Assembly: GCA_024695815.1 (NCBI GenBank)
Contig: JAILHK010000004.1
Coordinates: 55,852 to 119,851, forward strand
Length of the DNA stretch: 64,000 bases
Direction: 5' to 3'
From: Prevotella sp.
GTDB lineage: Bacteria; Bacteroidota; Bacteroidia; Bacteroidales; Bacteroidaceae
The notes below the pieces were generated by a model. It was not told the origin of the DNA and did no database searches. It was given only the letters and a program-made list of their open reading frames with translations. The stretch's first letter is position 1, and each line of letters begins with the position of its first letter. This document shows positions 51,125 through 61,191 of the stretch, one piece after another. The position numbers and the translations under genes are program-made.

Positions 51125-54100
51125 AAGACAGCCAAATAAAGAAAGTTCTGCTGCTTGGTAGCGGCGCATTGAAAATCGGCGAAGCCGGAGAGTTCGACTA
51201 TAGTGGTTCGCAGGCCTTGAAAGCACTCCGTGAAGAAGGCGTGAAGACCGTACTGATTAACCCCAATATTGCTACGGTACAGACATCTGAGGGCGTAGCA
51301 GACGAGGTTTACTTTCTTCCTGTTCAGCCCTACTTTGTAGAGCGTGTGATTGAGAAAGAACGTCCTGATGGCATTCTGTTGGCCTTTGGTGGACAGACCG
51401 CCTTAAACTGTGGTGTGGAACTCTACCAAAGTGGTGTTCTGGAAAAATATAATGTCAAGGTGCTTGGTACCCCCGTACAGGCTATCATGGATACCGAGGA
51501 CCGTGAGCTCTTCGTTAAGAAGTTGGATGAGATAGGTGTGAAGACCATCAAGAGTGAAGCTTGCGAGACAATCGAACAAGCACGTCAAGCTGCCAAAACT
51601 TTGGGTTATCCCGTCATCCTTCGTGCTGCCTATGCTCTGGGTGGTCTCGGATCAGGCTTCTGCGACAACGAGGAGGAATTGGACAAACTGGCAGAAAAGG
51701 CCTTTGCCTTCTCTCCACAGGTGTTGGTAGAGAAATCGCTGAAAGGCTGGAAAGAGATAGAATATGAAGTAGTACGCGACCGTTATGACAACTGTATCAC
51801 GGTGTGTAACATGGAGAACTTCGACCCTCTGGGTATTCACACAGGTGAATCTATCGTCATTGCTCCTTCTCAGACGCTTACCAACTCAGAGTATCACAAG
51901 CTGCGTGCGTTGGCCATCAAGATTATCCGTCATATCGGCATCGTAGGCGAGTGTAACGTGCAGTATGCTTTCGACCCCCAGTCTGAGGATTATCGTGTCA
52001 TTGAGGTTAATGCACGTCTGAGCCGTTCTTCGGCACTGGCATCAAAGGCTACAGGATATCCTTTGGCCTTTGTGGCAGCCAAGTTGGGCATGGGTTATGG
52101 CTTGTTTGAGTTGAAGAACTCTGTAACTAAGACTACTTCTGCCTTCTTTGAGCCTGCGCTTGACTATGTAGTTTGCAAGATACCCCGTTGGGACCTGTCT
52201 AAGTTCCATGGCGTGGACAAAGAACTGGGTTCTTCTATGAAGTCAGTGGGCGAGGTGATGGCCATTGGCCGCAATTTTGAAGAGGCTATCCAGAAAGGCC
52301 TACGCATGATTGGTCAGGGCATGCATGGATTTGTAGAGAACAAGGAACTGAAGATCAACGATATCGATGCTGCACTGCGCGAGCCGACAGACAAACGTAT
52401 CTTTGTCATCTCGAAGGCTATGCACCAGGCCCAGTACACCATCGACCGCATCCACGAGTTGACCAAGATAGACAAGTGGTTCCTTGAGAAGCTGAAGCAT
52501 ATCATCGACATCGACGAACAGCTGAAAGGTCAGAATATCAATACCATTGACGAGGAACTGCTTCGCAGTGCAAAGGTATATGGCTTCACAGACTTCCAGA
52601 TAGCTCGAGCCATGGGCTTGGAACAGGAGTTCCCGAACATGCACAAGGCGCTGATGGTGGTTCGCAACCGTCGTAAGCAGCTAGGTATCATGCCAGTTGT
52701 CAAGCAGATCGATACGCTGGCAGCAGAGTATCCTGCACAGACTAACTATCTCTACGTGACCTATTCAGGCGTAACCAACGATATCCAATACGAGAACGAC
52801 AGAAAGAGCATCATCGTTCTTGGTTCTGGTGCTTATCGTATTGGTTCTTCGGTAGAGTTCGACTGGTGTGGCGTTCAGGCGCTGAACACCATTCGCAAAG
52901 AAGGATGGCGCTCGGTAATGATCAACTACAACCCCGAGACCGTATCTACAGACTATGACATGTGCGACCGTCTTTACTTCGACGAACTAACTTTTGAGCG
53001 TGTCCTAGATATTATAGATATGGAGCAGCCCTATGGTGTCATTGTTTCAACCGGTGGTCAGATACCCAACAACCTTGCCGTATATCTGGATGAAGCAGGT
53101 GTGCGCATCCTTGGAACACAAGCACAAGACATTGATGGAGCCGAGGATCGCGCTAAGTTCTCGCAAATGCTGAATGAGCTGGGTGTTAACCAGCCCGAGT
53201 GGAGTGCGCTGACATCTATGGAAGACATCGACCGCTTTGTGGACAGGGTAGGGTTCCCCGTGTTGGTACGTCCTTCTTATGTGTTGAGTGGCGCTGCCAT
53301 GAACGTATGTTCTAACCGCGATGAGCTGGAGCGTTTCTTGCAGTTGGCTGCTAATGTGTCTGAGGATCACCCCGTTGTGGTATCTAAGTTCATTGAGCAC
53401 GCCAAGGAAATCGAGATGGATGCCGTGGCAAAAGATGGAGAGATTTTGGCCTATGCCATTAGCGAACACATCGAGTTCGCAGGTGTGCATAGCGGCGATG
53501 CTACCATCCAGTTCCCACCACAAAAACTTTATGTCGAGACGGTACGTCGTATCAAGCGCATCTCGCGTCAGATAGCTAAGGCATTGCATATCAATGGTCC
53601 GTTCAATATCCAGTATATGGCTCGCGAGAATGATATCTTGGTTATCGAGTGTAACCTGCGTGCTAGTCGTAGCTTCCCATTTGTGTCAAAGGTGTTGAAG
53701 ATGAACTTCATTGAACTGGCCACCAAGGTAATGCTTGGCTTGCCAGTCGAAAAGCCTTCAAAGAATTTGTTCGATCTTGACTACGTCGGTATCAAGGCCA
53801 GTCAGTTCTCGTTCAACCGTCTGCAGAAGGCCGACCCCGTGCTCGGTGTTGATATGGCCTCTACTGGTGAGGTAGGATGTATTGGTGACAATACCAACTC
53901 GGCACTTCTGAAAGCCATGCTTTCTGTAGGTCATCGTATTCCCAAGAAGACAGTGCTTCTCTCTACCGGTGGTGCTAAGCAAAAGGCCGAGATGTTGGAT
54001 GCAGCCAGAATGCTGGTCAACAACGGCTATGAAATCTATGCCACGGATGGTACGTCAAAGTATCTCTCGGATAATGATATTGCCAACACGTTGGTACACT

Positions 54101-54348
54101 GGCCTTCGGATAGTGCTCAGCCACAGGCGCTCGACCTGTTGCATGACCACAAGATAGATATGGTGGTAAATATCCCGAAGGATTTGACCAGTCATGAGCT
54201 GACCAATGGCTACAAGATTCGTCGTGCTGCTATCGATCTGAACGTGCCACTGATTACCAATGCTCGTCTTGCTGCTGCGTTCATCTCTGCTTTCTGCACA
54301 GTACCAGTAGATAAAATAGGTATCAAAGCATGGAGCGAATATAAGTAA
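51121..54348 (+). CDS. carB: Carbamoyl-phosphate synthase large subunit, second copy
   Basis: A 1075-residue complete CarB. The first half carries [26 protein letters not shown] and an ATP-grasp domain ([29 protein letters not shown]). The second half repeats it (GSGAYRIGSSVEFDWCG, RPSYVLSGAAMNV, ECNLRASRSFPFVSKVL). A C-terminal MGS-type domain (LLSTGGAKQKAEML ... YATDGTSKYL) is the usual allosteric site. Wording such as [10 protein letters not shown] is closer to eukaryotic CAD/CPS than to E. coli CarB. It overlaps carA by 4 bp. A paralogue is cut by the left window edge. Confidence 0.98.
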   Translation: MKDSQIKKVLLLGSGALKIGEAGEFDYSGSQALKALREEGVKTVLINPNIATVQTSEGVADEVYFLPVQPYFVERVIEKERPDGILLAFGGQTALNCGVELYQSGVLEKYNVKVLGTPVQAIMDTEDRELFVKKLDEIGVKTIKSEACETIEQARQAAKTLGYPVILRAAYALGGLGSGFCDNEEELDKLAEKAFAFSPQVLVEKSLKGWKEIEYEVVRDRYDNCITVCNMENFDPLGIHTGESIVIAPSQTLTNSEYHKLRALAIKIIRHIGIVGECNVQYAFDPQSEDYRVIEVNARLSRSSALASKATGYPLAFVAAKLGMGYGLFELKNSVTKTTSAFFEPALDYVVCKIPRWDLSKFHGVDKELGSSMKSVGEVMAIGRNFEEAIQKGLRMIGQGMHGFVENKELKINDIDAALREPTDKRIFVISKAMHQAQYTIDRIHELTKIDKWFLEKLKHIIDIDEQLKGQNINTIDEELLRSAKVYGFTDFQIARAMGLEQEFPNMHKALMVVRNRRKQLGIMPVVKQIDTLAAEYPAQTNYLYVTYSGVTNDIQYENDRKSIIVLGSGAYRIGSSVEFDWCGVQALNTIRKEGWRSVMINYNPETVSTDYDMCDRLYFDELTFERVLDIIDMEQPYGVIVSTGGQIPNNLAVYLDEAGVRILGTQAQDIDGAEDRAKFSQMLNELGVNQPEWSALTSMEDIDRFVDRVGFPVLVRPSYVLSGAAMNVCSNRDELERFLQLAANVSEDHPVVVSKFIEHAKEIEMDAVAKDGEILAYAISEHIEFAGVHSGDATIQFPPQKLYVETVRRIKRISRQIAKALHINGPFNIQYMARENDILVIECNLRASRSFPFVSKVLKMNFIELATKVMLGLPVEKPSKNLFDLDYVGIKASQFSFNRLQKADPVLGVDMASTGEVGCIGDNTNSALLKAMLSVGHRIPKKTVLLSTGGAKQKAEMLDAARMLVNNGYEIYATDGTSKYLSDNDIANTLVHWPSDSAQPQALDLLHDHKIDMVVNIPKDLTSHELTNGYKIRRAAIDLNVPLITNARLAAAFISAFCTVPVDKIGIKAWSEYK

Positions 54349-54394
54349 AAAACTGTCAAATCATTACCAAAACACATAAAAATCTTACGAATTA

Positions 54395-54426
54395 TTTGTT
54401 TATTCGATGGAATATTTATAATTTTG
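54395..54426 (+). promoter_or_regulatory. Promoter of the leucine operon
   Basis: TTTG (54395-54398), 20 bp, TAATTTTG (54419-54426) followed by CA. The leader of about 40 nt is too short for a leader-peptide attenuator. Confidence 0.7.
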
Positions 54427-54469
54427 CACCCTCGAAAGAGAAAAAGAGTAAGATTTTAAGGTAAAAGGT

Positions 54470-55972
54470 ATGAGCGACAGATTGTTTATATTTGATACAA
54501 CACTCCGTGATGGAGAGCAAGTTCCTGGTTGTCAGTTGAATACAATTGAAAAAATCCAGGTAGCCAAGGCTCTTGAACAATTAGGAGTGGATGTAATCGA
54601 AGCAGGATTTCCTATTAGTTCGCCAGGTGACTTTAACTCAGTTATTGAGATTTCAAAAGCGGTCACCTGGCCTACTATTTGTGCATTGACCAGAGCGGTA
54701 AAGAAAGATATTGATGTAGCTGCCGATGCTCTGAAGTTTGCCAAACATAAGCGAATTCACACAGGTATCGGTACGAGCGATAGCCATATTAAATATAAAT
54801 TCAACTCCACGCGCGAGGAAATAATAGAACGTGCAGTGGCTGCTGTGAAATATGCCAAGGGCTATGTGGAGGACGTAGAGTTCTATGCCGAGGATGCTGG
54901 TCGGACAGACAATGAGTATCTGGCTCGTGTTGTCGAAGCCGTTATAAAGGCAGGTGCCACTGTGGTCAATATCCCTGATACCACGGGCTATTGCCTTCCT
55001 GATGAGTTCGGTGCCAAGATTAAGTACCTGATGGAACATGTCGATGGCATTGACAAGGCGATTATCTCTACTCACTGTCATAATGATTTGGGCATGGCTA
55101 CGGCCAATACCTTGAGTGGCGTGCTCAATGGTGCGCGCCAGGTAGAGGTCACTATCAACGGTATTGGCGAGCGTGCAGGCAATACCTCTTTGGAGGAAAT
55201 AGCCATGATACTTAAGTGCCATAAGGGCATTAACATTGACACCAACATAAATACACAAAAAATATTCCCAACATCACGTTTGGTATCCAGTCTTATGAAT
55301 ATGCCTGTTCAACCCAACAAGGCTATCGTAGGACGCAATGCCTTTGCACACAGCAGCGGTATCCACCAGGACGGCGTTTTGAAGAACGTGCAGACCTACG
55401 AGATTATTGATCCGAAGGACGTAGGAATCGATGATAACAGCATCGTGCTTACTGCACGTTCTGGACGAGCAGCTTTGAAGCACCGACTCCATGTGAACGG
55501 TGTGGCACTCTCGGAAGAGAAGCTTGACAAGGTCTATGAGAAGTTCCTGCAGCTGGCCGACCAAAAGAAGGAGGTTACCGATGCTGACGTGCTGATGCTT
55601 GCTGGTGCAGACACGGCAGATCAGCATGCTGTCAAGCTCGACTTCTTGCAGGTCACTACCGGCAAGGGTGTAAAGAGTGTGGCGTCTATTGGTCTGGACA
55701 TCAGTGGTCAGAAGTTTGAGGCAGCTTCGTCAGGTAATGGTCCTGTGGATGCTGCTATCAAGGCGCTGAAACGTATCGTGATGAAGCAGATGACACTGAA
55801 AGAGTTCACGATTCAGGCTATCTCTAAGGGGTCGGACGATGTCGGTAAGGTGCATATGCAAGTGGAGTACGAAGGACAGTTATACTATGGCTTTGGCGCC
55901 AATACCGATATCGTTACAGCTTCTGTCGAGGCATATATTGACTGTATCAACAAATTTAAAAGAAGCGAATGA
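54470..55972 (+). CDS. leuA: 2-isopropylmalate synthase
   Basis: A 500-residue enzyme that condenses 2-oxoisovalerate with acetyl-CoA, the first step of leucine synthesis. It shows the catalytic [14 protein letters not shown] near residue 10, [12 protein letters not shown], the metal-binding [12 protein letters not shown] near 205 and the [12 protein letters not shown] signature. Residues about 375-500 form the leucine-sensing LeuA regulatory domain ([26 protein letters not shown]). It is first in the leu operon, overlapping leuC by 4 bp. Confidence 0.97.
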   Translation: MSDRLFIFDTTLRDGEQVPGCQLNTIEKIQVAKALEQLGVDVIEAGFPISSPGDFNSVIEISKAVTWPTICALTRAVKKDIDVAADALKFAKHKRIHTGIGTSDSHIKYKFNSTREEIIERAVAAVKYAKGYVEDVEFYAEDAGRTDNEYLARVVEAVIKAGATVVNIPDTTGYCLPDEFGAKIKYLMEHVDGIDKAIISTHCHNDLGMATANTLSGVLNGARQVEVTINGIGERAGNTSLEEIAMILKCHKGINIDTNINTQKIFPTSRLVSSLMNMPVQPNKAIVGRNAFAHSSGIHQDGVLKNVQTYEIIDPKDVGIDDNSIVLTARSGRAALKHRLHVNGVALSEEKLDKVYEKFLQLADQKKEVTDADVLMLAGADTADQHAVKLDFLQVTTGKGVKSVASIGLDISGQKFEAASSGNGPVDAAIKALKRIVMKQMTLKEFTIQAISKGSDDVGKVHMQVEYEGQLYYGFGANTDIVTASVEAYIDCINKFKRSE

Positions 55973-57345
55973 ATACGTTATTTGACAAGATATGGGATAG
56001 ACATGTGGTTCAGATCGTAGAAGATGGACCAACCCAATTATATATAGACCGACTTTATTGTCACGAGGTGACCTCACCTCAGGCATTCGATGGATTGAGG
56101 AGTAGGGGGCTGAAGTGCTTTCGACCTGAGCGTATCTATTGTATGCCAGACCACAACACGCCCACTCACGATCAGGATAAGCCCATAGAGGATTCTGTGT
56201 CGCGGAAGCAGGTAGATACGCTGGCCCGTAATGCCAAGGAGTTTGGACTCACACACTATGGCATGATGTCTAAAGACAACGGCATTATACATGTGGTAGG
56301 ACCCGAGAAGGGCCTTTCTTTGCCAGGAATGACTATCGTATGTGGAGATTCTCACACCTCAACACATGGAGCAATGGGAGCCGTTGCCTTTGGTATAGGC
56401 ACTTCTGAGGTTGAGATGGTGATGGCTTCACAGTGCATTCTGCAGCAGAAGCCGAAGTCTATGCGTATCACCATCAATGGTCGTTTGGGCAAAGGCGTAA
56501 CGCCGAAGGACGTCGCTCTTTATTTGATGTCTGAGATCAGCACAAGTGGAGCTACGGGCTACTTTGTAGAATATGCCGGATCTGTGGTCAAGGATATGAC
56601 TATGGAGGGACGTCTCACCCTGTGCAACCTGTCTATTGAGATGGGTGCACGAGGTGGATTCATTGCTCCAGACGAGACGACGTTTAATTATATAAAAGGT
56701 AGGGAGTTCGCGCCCAAGGGCAAAGCCTGGGACGAGGCTGTGGCCTATTGGAAGACGTTGAAAAGCGACGATGATGCCGTCTACGACAAAGAACTTGTGT
56801 TTGATGCGGCTGATATTGAGCCACGCGTCACTTATGGCACAAACCCTGGTATGGGAATCGGTATTACCTCTTCAATCCCAACCGATGGCGAGGTGAATTT
56901 TCATAAGGCGTTGGACTATATGGGCTTCAAGCCTGGTGAGAAACTATTGGGCAAGAAGGTTGACTACGTGTTCCTTGGTGCCTGCACTAATGGACGTATT
57001 GAGGATTTTAGAGCATTTGCTTCTATTGTAAAAGGAAGGAAAAAGGCGGCTGATATTATTGCATGGTTGGTTCCTGGCTCGTGGCTGGTTGATAAGCAGA
57101 TTCGTGAAGAGGGCCTTGATCAGGTTCTGGCAGAGGCTGGTTTTGAGATTCGCCAGCCAGGATGCTCGGCTTGTCTTGCCATGAATGACGACAAGGTGCC
57201 TGCAGGAAAGTACAGCCTTTCAACAAGTAATCGTAACTTTGAAGGTCGCCAAGGCCCAGGTGCAAGGACTATTCTTTGTTCACCATTGGTTGCAGCCGCA
57301 GCCGCAGTTACTGGAGTAATAACCGATCCACGTACATTATTATGA
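55969..57345 (+). CDS. leuC: 3-isopropylmalate dehydratase large subunit
   Basis: A 458-residue aconitase-family subunit that, with LeuD, isomerises 2- to 3-isopropylmalate. The [4Fe-4S] ligands are in [11 protein letters not shown] and [11 protein letters not shown], with substrate motifs [11 protein letters not shown] and [19 protein letters not shown] residues. It overlaps leuA and leuD by 4 bp each, showing tight translational coupling. Confidence 0.97.
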   Translation: MNTLFDKIWDRHVVQIVEDGPTQLYIDRLYCHEVTSPQAFDGLRSRGLKCFRPERIYCMPDHNTPTHDQDKPIEDSVSRKQVDTLARNAKEFGLTHYGMMSKDNGIIHVVGPEKGLSLPGMTIVCGDSHTSTHGAMGAVAFGIGTSEVEMVMASQCILQQKPKSMRITINGRLGKGVTPKDVALYLMSEISTSGATGYFVEYAGSVVKDMTMEGRLTLCNLSIEMGARGGFIAPDETTFNYIKGREFAPKGKAWDEAVAYWKTLKSDDDAVYDKELVFDAADIEPRVTYGTNPGMGIGITSSIPTDGEVNFHKALDYMGFKPGEKLLGKKVDYVFLGACTNGRIEDFRAFASIVKGRKKAADIIAWLVPGSWLVDKQIREEGLDQVLAEAGFEIRQPGCSACLAMNDDKVPAGKYSLSTSNRNFEGRQGPGARTILCSPLVAAAAAVTGVITDPRTLL

Positions 57346-57932
57346 AGCAGATATTCAGCGTTATAACATCTACTTGTGTTCCACTTCCTCTTGAGAATGT
57401 GGATACCGATCAGATCATCCCAGCCAGATTCTTAAAGGCTACTGACAAAGCAGGATTTGGTGATAACCTTTTCCGTGACTGGCGTTATGATAAGGATGGA
57501 AATCCGAATAAGGACTTCGTATTGAACGACCCGACCTATGGTGGCTGTATTCTTGTAGCAGGAAAGAACTTCGGTTCGGGCTCCAGCAGAGAACATGCTG
57601 CGTGGGCTATTGCGGGATATGGATTCCGTGTTGTAATCAGCAGTTTCTTTGCAGATATACATAAGAACAACGAGCTGAACAACTTCGTTCTTCCCGTCGT
57701 TGTTTCTGAAGCTTTCCTGGCAGAGCTTTTCCAAAGCATCAAAGAGAATCCGAAGATGGAGGTTGAGGTTGATTTGCCCAACCAGTTGGTGACGAATAAG
57801 GCTACTGGCAAAAGCGAGCATTTTGAAATCAACGGCTATAAAAAACATTGCCTGATGAATGGATTGGACGATATTGACTATCTCTTGGAAAACAAAGGTA
57901 AGATAGAGACATGGGAAAAGCAGAACATGTAA
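57342..57932 (+). CDS. leuD: 3-isopropylmalate dehydratase small subunit
   Basis: A 196-residue partner of LeuC with [13 protein letters not shown] near residue 20, the swivel-domain [17 protein letters not shown] and [15 protein letters not shown]. The ATG at 57342 overlaps the leuC stop (ATGA); the longer upstream frame would duplicate LeuC coding sequence and is rejected. Confidence 0.97.
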   Translation: MKQIFSVITSTCVPLPLENVDTDQIIPARFLKATDKAGFGDNLFRDWRYDKDGNPNKDFVLNDPTYGGCILVAGKNFGSGSSREHAAWAIAGYGFRVVISSFFADIHKNNELNNFVLPVVVSEAFLAELFQSIKENPKMEVEVDLPNQLVTNKATGKSEHFEINGYKKHCLMNGLDDIDYLLENKGKIETWEKQNM

Positions 57933-59476
57933 AAGATATGGGCATCTTTCGTCCATATATCGAAATCATGGACTCAACACTTCGTGATGGAGAGCAGACC
58001 AGTGGTGTGTCTTTTCTTCCTCACGAGAAGTTGATGATAGCACGCATGCTGCTTCGTGATTTGAATGTGGATCGTATTGAAGTGGCATCGGCACGAGTCT
58101 CCGATGGCGAGAAAGAGGCTGTCAAGATGATATGTCGCTACGCCCGTCAGATAGAGCGCCTGGACAGTGTAGAGGTACTTGGTTTCGTGGATGGCAAGGT
58201 GTCTGTTGACTGGGTGAAAGATGCGGGTGCATGTGTGCTTAATCTTTTAGCCAAAGGTTCGCTAAAGCACTGTAGAGAACAACTGCAGAAGACGCCAGAA
58301 GAACATCTGAGCGATATTAAAGCTGTGTTGGATTATGCTGACCGTAATGGCATCGCGGTGAATCTATATCTTGAGGATTGGTCGAGTGGTATGAAAGACT
58401 CACCCGATTATGTCTATCAGATGATGGACGAGTTGGTGGACTATCCGATACGCCGATTTATGCTTCCAGATACTCTCGGTATTATGAATCCTCTGCAGGT
58501 AATAGAGTGTTTCAGAAAAATGCTGAAGCGCTATCCTGACACGCATTTTGATTTCCATGCTCATAACGACTATGATTTGGCGGTCAGCAACTCTCTCGCT
58601 GCTGTGTTGAGTGGCGCCCGTGGTTTGCATGTCACAGTGAATGGTCTTGGTGAACGTTGCGGTAATGCGCCTTTGTCTAGTGTTCAGGTCATTCTGAAAG
58701 ACCAGTTTAATGCGAAGACTAGTATCAATGAGAGTAAACTGAACGACATCAGTCGCTTGGTTGAAAGTTATAGTGGTATTAGCATTGCACCCAATCAGCC
58801 GATTATCGGAGACAATGTGTTTACTCAGGTTGCAGGCGTCCATGCTGATGGCGATAATAAGGGTGGACTGTATCATAATGAGTTGATGCCCGAGCGATTT
58901 GGTAGAAAACGAGAGTACGCAATGGGGAAAACCAGTGGTAAGGCAAATATCACTCGCAACCTTAAAGAGTTGGGGTTGGAACTGACTGCAGAACAAACCC
59001 AGCGAGTGACCAAACGAATCACGGAACTAGGCGACAGAAAAGAAGTCGTGACACAAGATGATCTGCCATTCATTGTCAGTGATGTGCTGAAACACGATGT
59101 GGCTGAAGAACGTGTGAAGTTGGTCAGCTATCAGGTTTCCTTGGCTTATGGCTTGAAACCTTTGGCAAATGTTAAAGTAGAAATCAACGGTAATCAGTAC
59201 GAGGGCCACTCTTCTGGCGATGGACAATATGATGCTTTTGTGAAAGCAATGCGTAAGATATACAAGGAGTATCTGGACCGCACTTTCCCTCTTCTCGAAA
59301 ACTATGCGGTAACTATCCCTCCAGGAGGTCGTACTGATGCATTGGTACAAACAGTGATTACATGGCAGATGGGCGACGGAAAGCTGATACGCACACGTGG
59401 ACTTGATGCGGACCAGACTGAGGCTGCCATCAAGGCTACGATTAAAATGCTGAATATAGTAGAGAGCAAACAATAA
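57911..59476 (+). CDS. Second LeuA-type synthase, probably citramalate synthase
   Basis: A 521-residue protein of the isopropylmalate/homocitrate/citramalate synthase family. It has IMDSTLRDGEQTSGVSF near residue 20, EDWSSGMKDSPDYVYQM, the metal-binding FHAHNDYDLAVSNS, NGLGERCGNAPL and a C-terminal LeuA-type regulatory domain (GNQYEGHSSGDGQYDAFV). Position between leuD and leuB suggests it feeds citramalate into LeuCD/LeuB to give 2-oxobutyrate for isoleucine, since those enzymes act on both substrates; this is inference, and an alternative isopropylmalate synthase is possible. The ATG at 57911 overlaps leuD by 22 bp; an ATG at 57938 is an equally plausible start. Confidence 0.85.
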   Translation: MGKAEHVKDMGIFRPYIEIMDSTLRDGEQTSGVSFLPHEKLMIARMLLRDLNVDRIEVASARVSDGEKEAVKMICRYARQIERLDSVEVLGFVDGKVSVDWVKDAGACVLNLLAKGSLKHCREQLQKTPEEHLSDIKAVLDYADRNGIAVNLYLEDWSSGMKDSPDYVYQMMDELVDYPIRRFMLPDTLGIMNPLQVIECFRKMLKRYPDTHFDFHAHNDYDLAVSNSLAAVLSGARGLHVTVNGLGERCGNAPLSSVQVILKDQFNAKTSINESKLNDISRLVESYSGISIAPNQPIIGDNVFTQVAGVHADGDNKGGLYHNELMPERFGRKREYAMGKTSGKANITRNLKELGLELTAEQTQRVTKRITELGDRKEVVTQDDLPFIVSDVLKHDVAEERVKLVSYQVSLAYGLKPLANVKVEINGNQYEGHSSGDGQYDAFVKAMRKIYKEYLDRTFPLLENYAVTIPPGGRTDALVQTVITWQMGDGKLIRTRGLDADQTEAAIKATIKMLNIVESKQ

Positions 59477-59497
59477 CCTTTAAAATGGAATTTTTCT

Positions 59498-60559
59498 ATG
59501 AAACTTAAGATAGCTATTCTTCCCGGTGATGGTATAGGACCAGAAATAATGAAGCAAGGTGTGGCTGTGCTTGATGCCATTGCAGAAAAGTATGGTCATG
59601 AGTTTAAATATCAAGAAGCACTTGTCGGAGCTTGTGCCATTGATGCTGTTGGTGATCCATATCCAGAAGAGACACACGAGGTTTGTATGCAGGCTGATGC
59701 CGTCCTTTTTGCAGCTGTGGGAGATTTGAAGTATGACAACAACCCTACTGCTAAAGTACGCCCAGAGACAGGTCTTCTTGCCATGCGCAAGAAATTGGGA
59801 CTCTTTGCAAATGTTCGTCCTGTGGCGACTTTCGACTGCTTACTGCATAAGTCACCTCTGAAAGATGAACTCCTGAAGGGGGCAGACTTTGTGGTTCTGC
59901 GCGAGTTGACAGGTGGTATGTACTTTGGCGAGAAATACCAAGACAACGACAAGGCTTATGATACGGACGTATATACACGTCCGGAGATTGAACGTATTCT
60001 GAAGCTTGCTTTTGAAATGGCTCGTCAGCGCAGAAGGCATCTCACCGTTGTTGACAAGGCAAATGTGCTGGCCTCGAGTCGTTTGTGGCGCCAGATTGCA
60101 AAAGAGATGGAACCTCAATATCCTGATGTCAATACAGATTATATGTTTATAGACAATGCTTCTATGTGTGTTTTGACAGAGCCTCGTTTCTTTGACGTGA
60201 TTGTCACAGAAAATACATTCGGTGATATCTTGACCGACGAGACTTCATGTATTACTGGATCTATGGGCTTGCAGCCTTCGTCTTCATTGGGTGAGCACAC
60301 ACCACTGTTTGAACCTGTTCATGGCTCATGGCCACAGGCTGCAGGTCAGAATCTTGCCAATCCTGTAGCACAGATTCTGTCAGCTGCCATGTTGTTGGAG
60401 CATTTCGGCTTGTCAAAAGAAGGAAGTCTGGTTCGTGAGGCAGTGAACGCTTCTCTCGATGCAAATGTCCGCACACCAGAGATTCAGGTGGAAGGCGCAC
60501 CAAAGTATGGAACCAACGAAGTGGGGCAATGGATTGTAGATTATATCAAAAAAGCATAA
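59498..60559 (+). CDS. leuB: 3-isopropylmalate dehydrogenase
   Basis: A 353-residue NAD-dependent beta-decarboxylating dehydrogenase, third step of leucine synthesis. It has [15 protein letters not shown], the substrate-binding [44 protein letters not shown], the metal-binding [17 protein letters not shown] and [12 protein letters not shown]. It starts 21 bp after the CimA-type gene. The next gene begins inside its last 31 bp. Confidence 0.97.
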   Translation: MKLKIAILPGDGIGPEIMKQGVAVLDAIAEKYGHEFKYQEALVGACAIDAVGDPYPEETHEVCMQADAVLFAAVGDLKYDNNPTAKVRPETGLLAMRKKLGLFANVRPVATFDCLLHKSPLKDELLKGADFVVLRELTGGMYFGEKYQDNDKAYDTDVYTRPEIERILKLAFEMARQRRRHLTVVDKANVLASSRLWRQIAKEMEPQYPDVNTDYMFIDNASMCVLTEPRFFDVIVTENTFGDILTDETSCITGSMGLQPSSSLGEHTPLFEPVHGSWPQAAGQNLANPVAQILSAAMLLEHFGLSKEGSLVREAVNASLDANVRTPEIQVEGAPKYGTNEVGQWIVDYIKKA

Positions 60560-61191
60560 TTGCAGGTTCTTTGGCAATTGCCTTAGCATCTGTTCCTTTC
60601 GCCACCTTTGCTCAGACAGAGCAAGAGTGGCGAGATTCTCTTTCTGTCCTTAACGAGTTGATTCGTCAGTCGCCAAAGTCTGTCGATCTGAGATTACGCA
60701 AGGCTGCTATTAACATAGAACTGGGGCAATGGAACTATGCCACTGATGAGTATAGCCGGATTTTGGAGTTAGATGGAAAGAATCTTTCTGCGCTCTATTA
60801 TCGCGCCTATGTGCATAATCATGAACGACGCTATGAATTGGCAAAACAGGATTATGAAGCGTGTCTAGCCATCGTGTCTCGCAATTTTGAGGCTCAGTTG
60901 GGCTTGGCAATTGTCAAGCGTAACATGGGAAATAAGGTTGAGGCAATGGATGGTTTTAACCAATTGATACAGATGTTCCCAGATTCTGCTATAGCCTATG
61001 CAGCAAGGGCTGGCTTTGAAGTGGAGCAGAAACAATATGAATTGGCTCTTTATGACTGGGATGAGGCCATCTCACGTCAACCAGATAATATTGATTATCT
61101 GATGTCGAAGGTTGACGTACTTCTTATTCTTAAAAGGCAAAAAGAAGCCAATGCCCTGATACGACGCATCAGGGCATTGGAACAGCATTAA
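60529..61191 (+). CDS. Exported tetratricopeptide-repeat protein
   Basis: A 220-residue protein with a signal peptide (hydrophobic [19 protein letters not shown], cleaved near residue 29) and about four TPR-like helix pairs ([52 protein letters not shown] and others). TPRs mediate protein contacts, here in the periplasm; the partner is unknown. Its ATG lies inside the end of leuB in another frame (31-bp overlap). Its last codons form a perfect 12-bp hairpin, and its stop overlaps the convergent MscS gene by 4 bp. Confidence 0.82.
   Translation: MDCRLYQKSIIAGSLAIALASVPFATFAQTEQEWRDSLSVLNELIRQSPKSVDLRLRKAAINIELGQWNYATDEYSRILELDGKNLSALYYRAYVHNHERRYELAKQDYEACLAIVSRNFEAQLGLAIVKRNMGNKVEAMDGFNQLIQMFPDSAIAYAARAGFEVEQKQYELALYDWDEAISRQPDNIDYLMSKVDVLLILKRQKEANALIRRIRALEQH
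61149..61179. terminator. Hairpin within the last codons of the TPR gene
   Basis: CAATGCCCTGAT (61149-61160) and ATCAGGGCATTG (61168-61179) are perfect 12-bp arms with a 7-nt loop, just before the stop codon at 61191. No T-tract follows. It may end or stabilise one of the two convergent transcripts. Confidence 0.5.

Noticed and set aside
54427..54469. Leader-peptide attenuator before leuA
   Set aside because: The leader is about 40 nt with no Leu-rich short ORF and no terminator/antiterminator pair.
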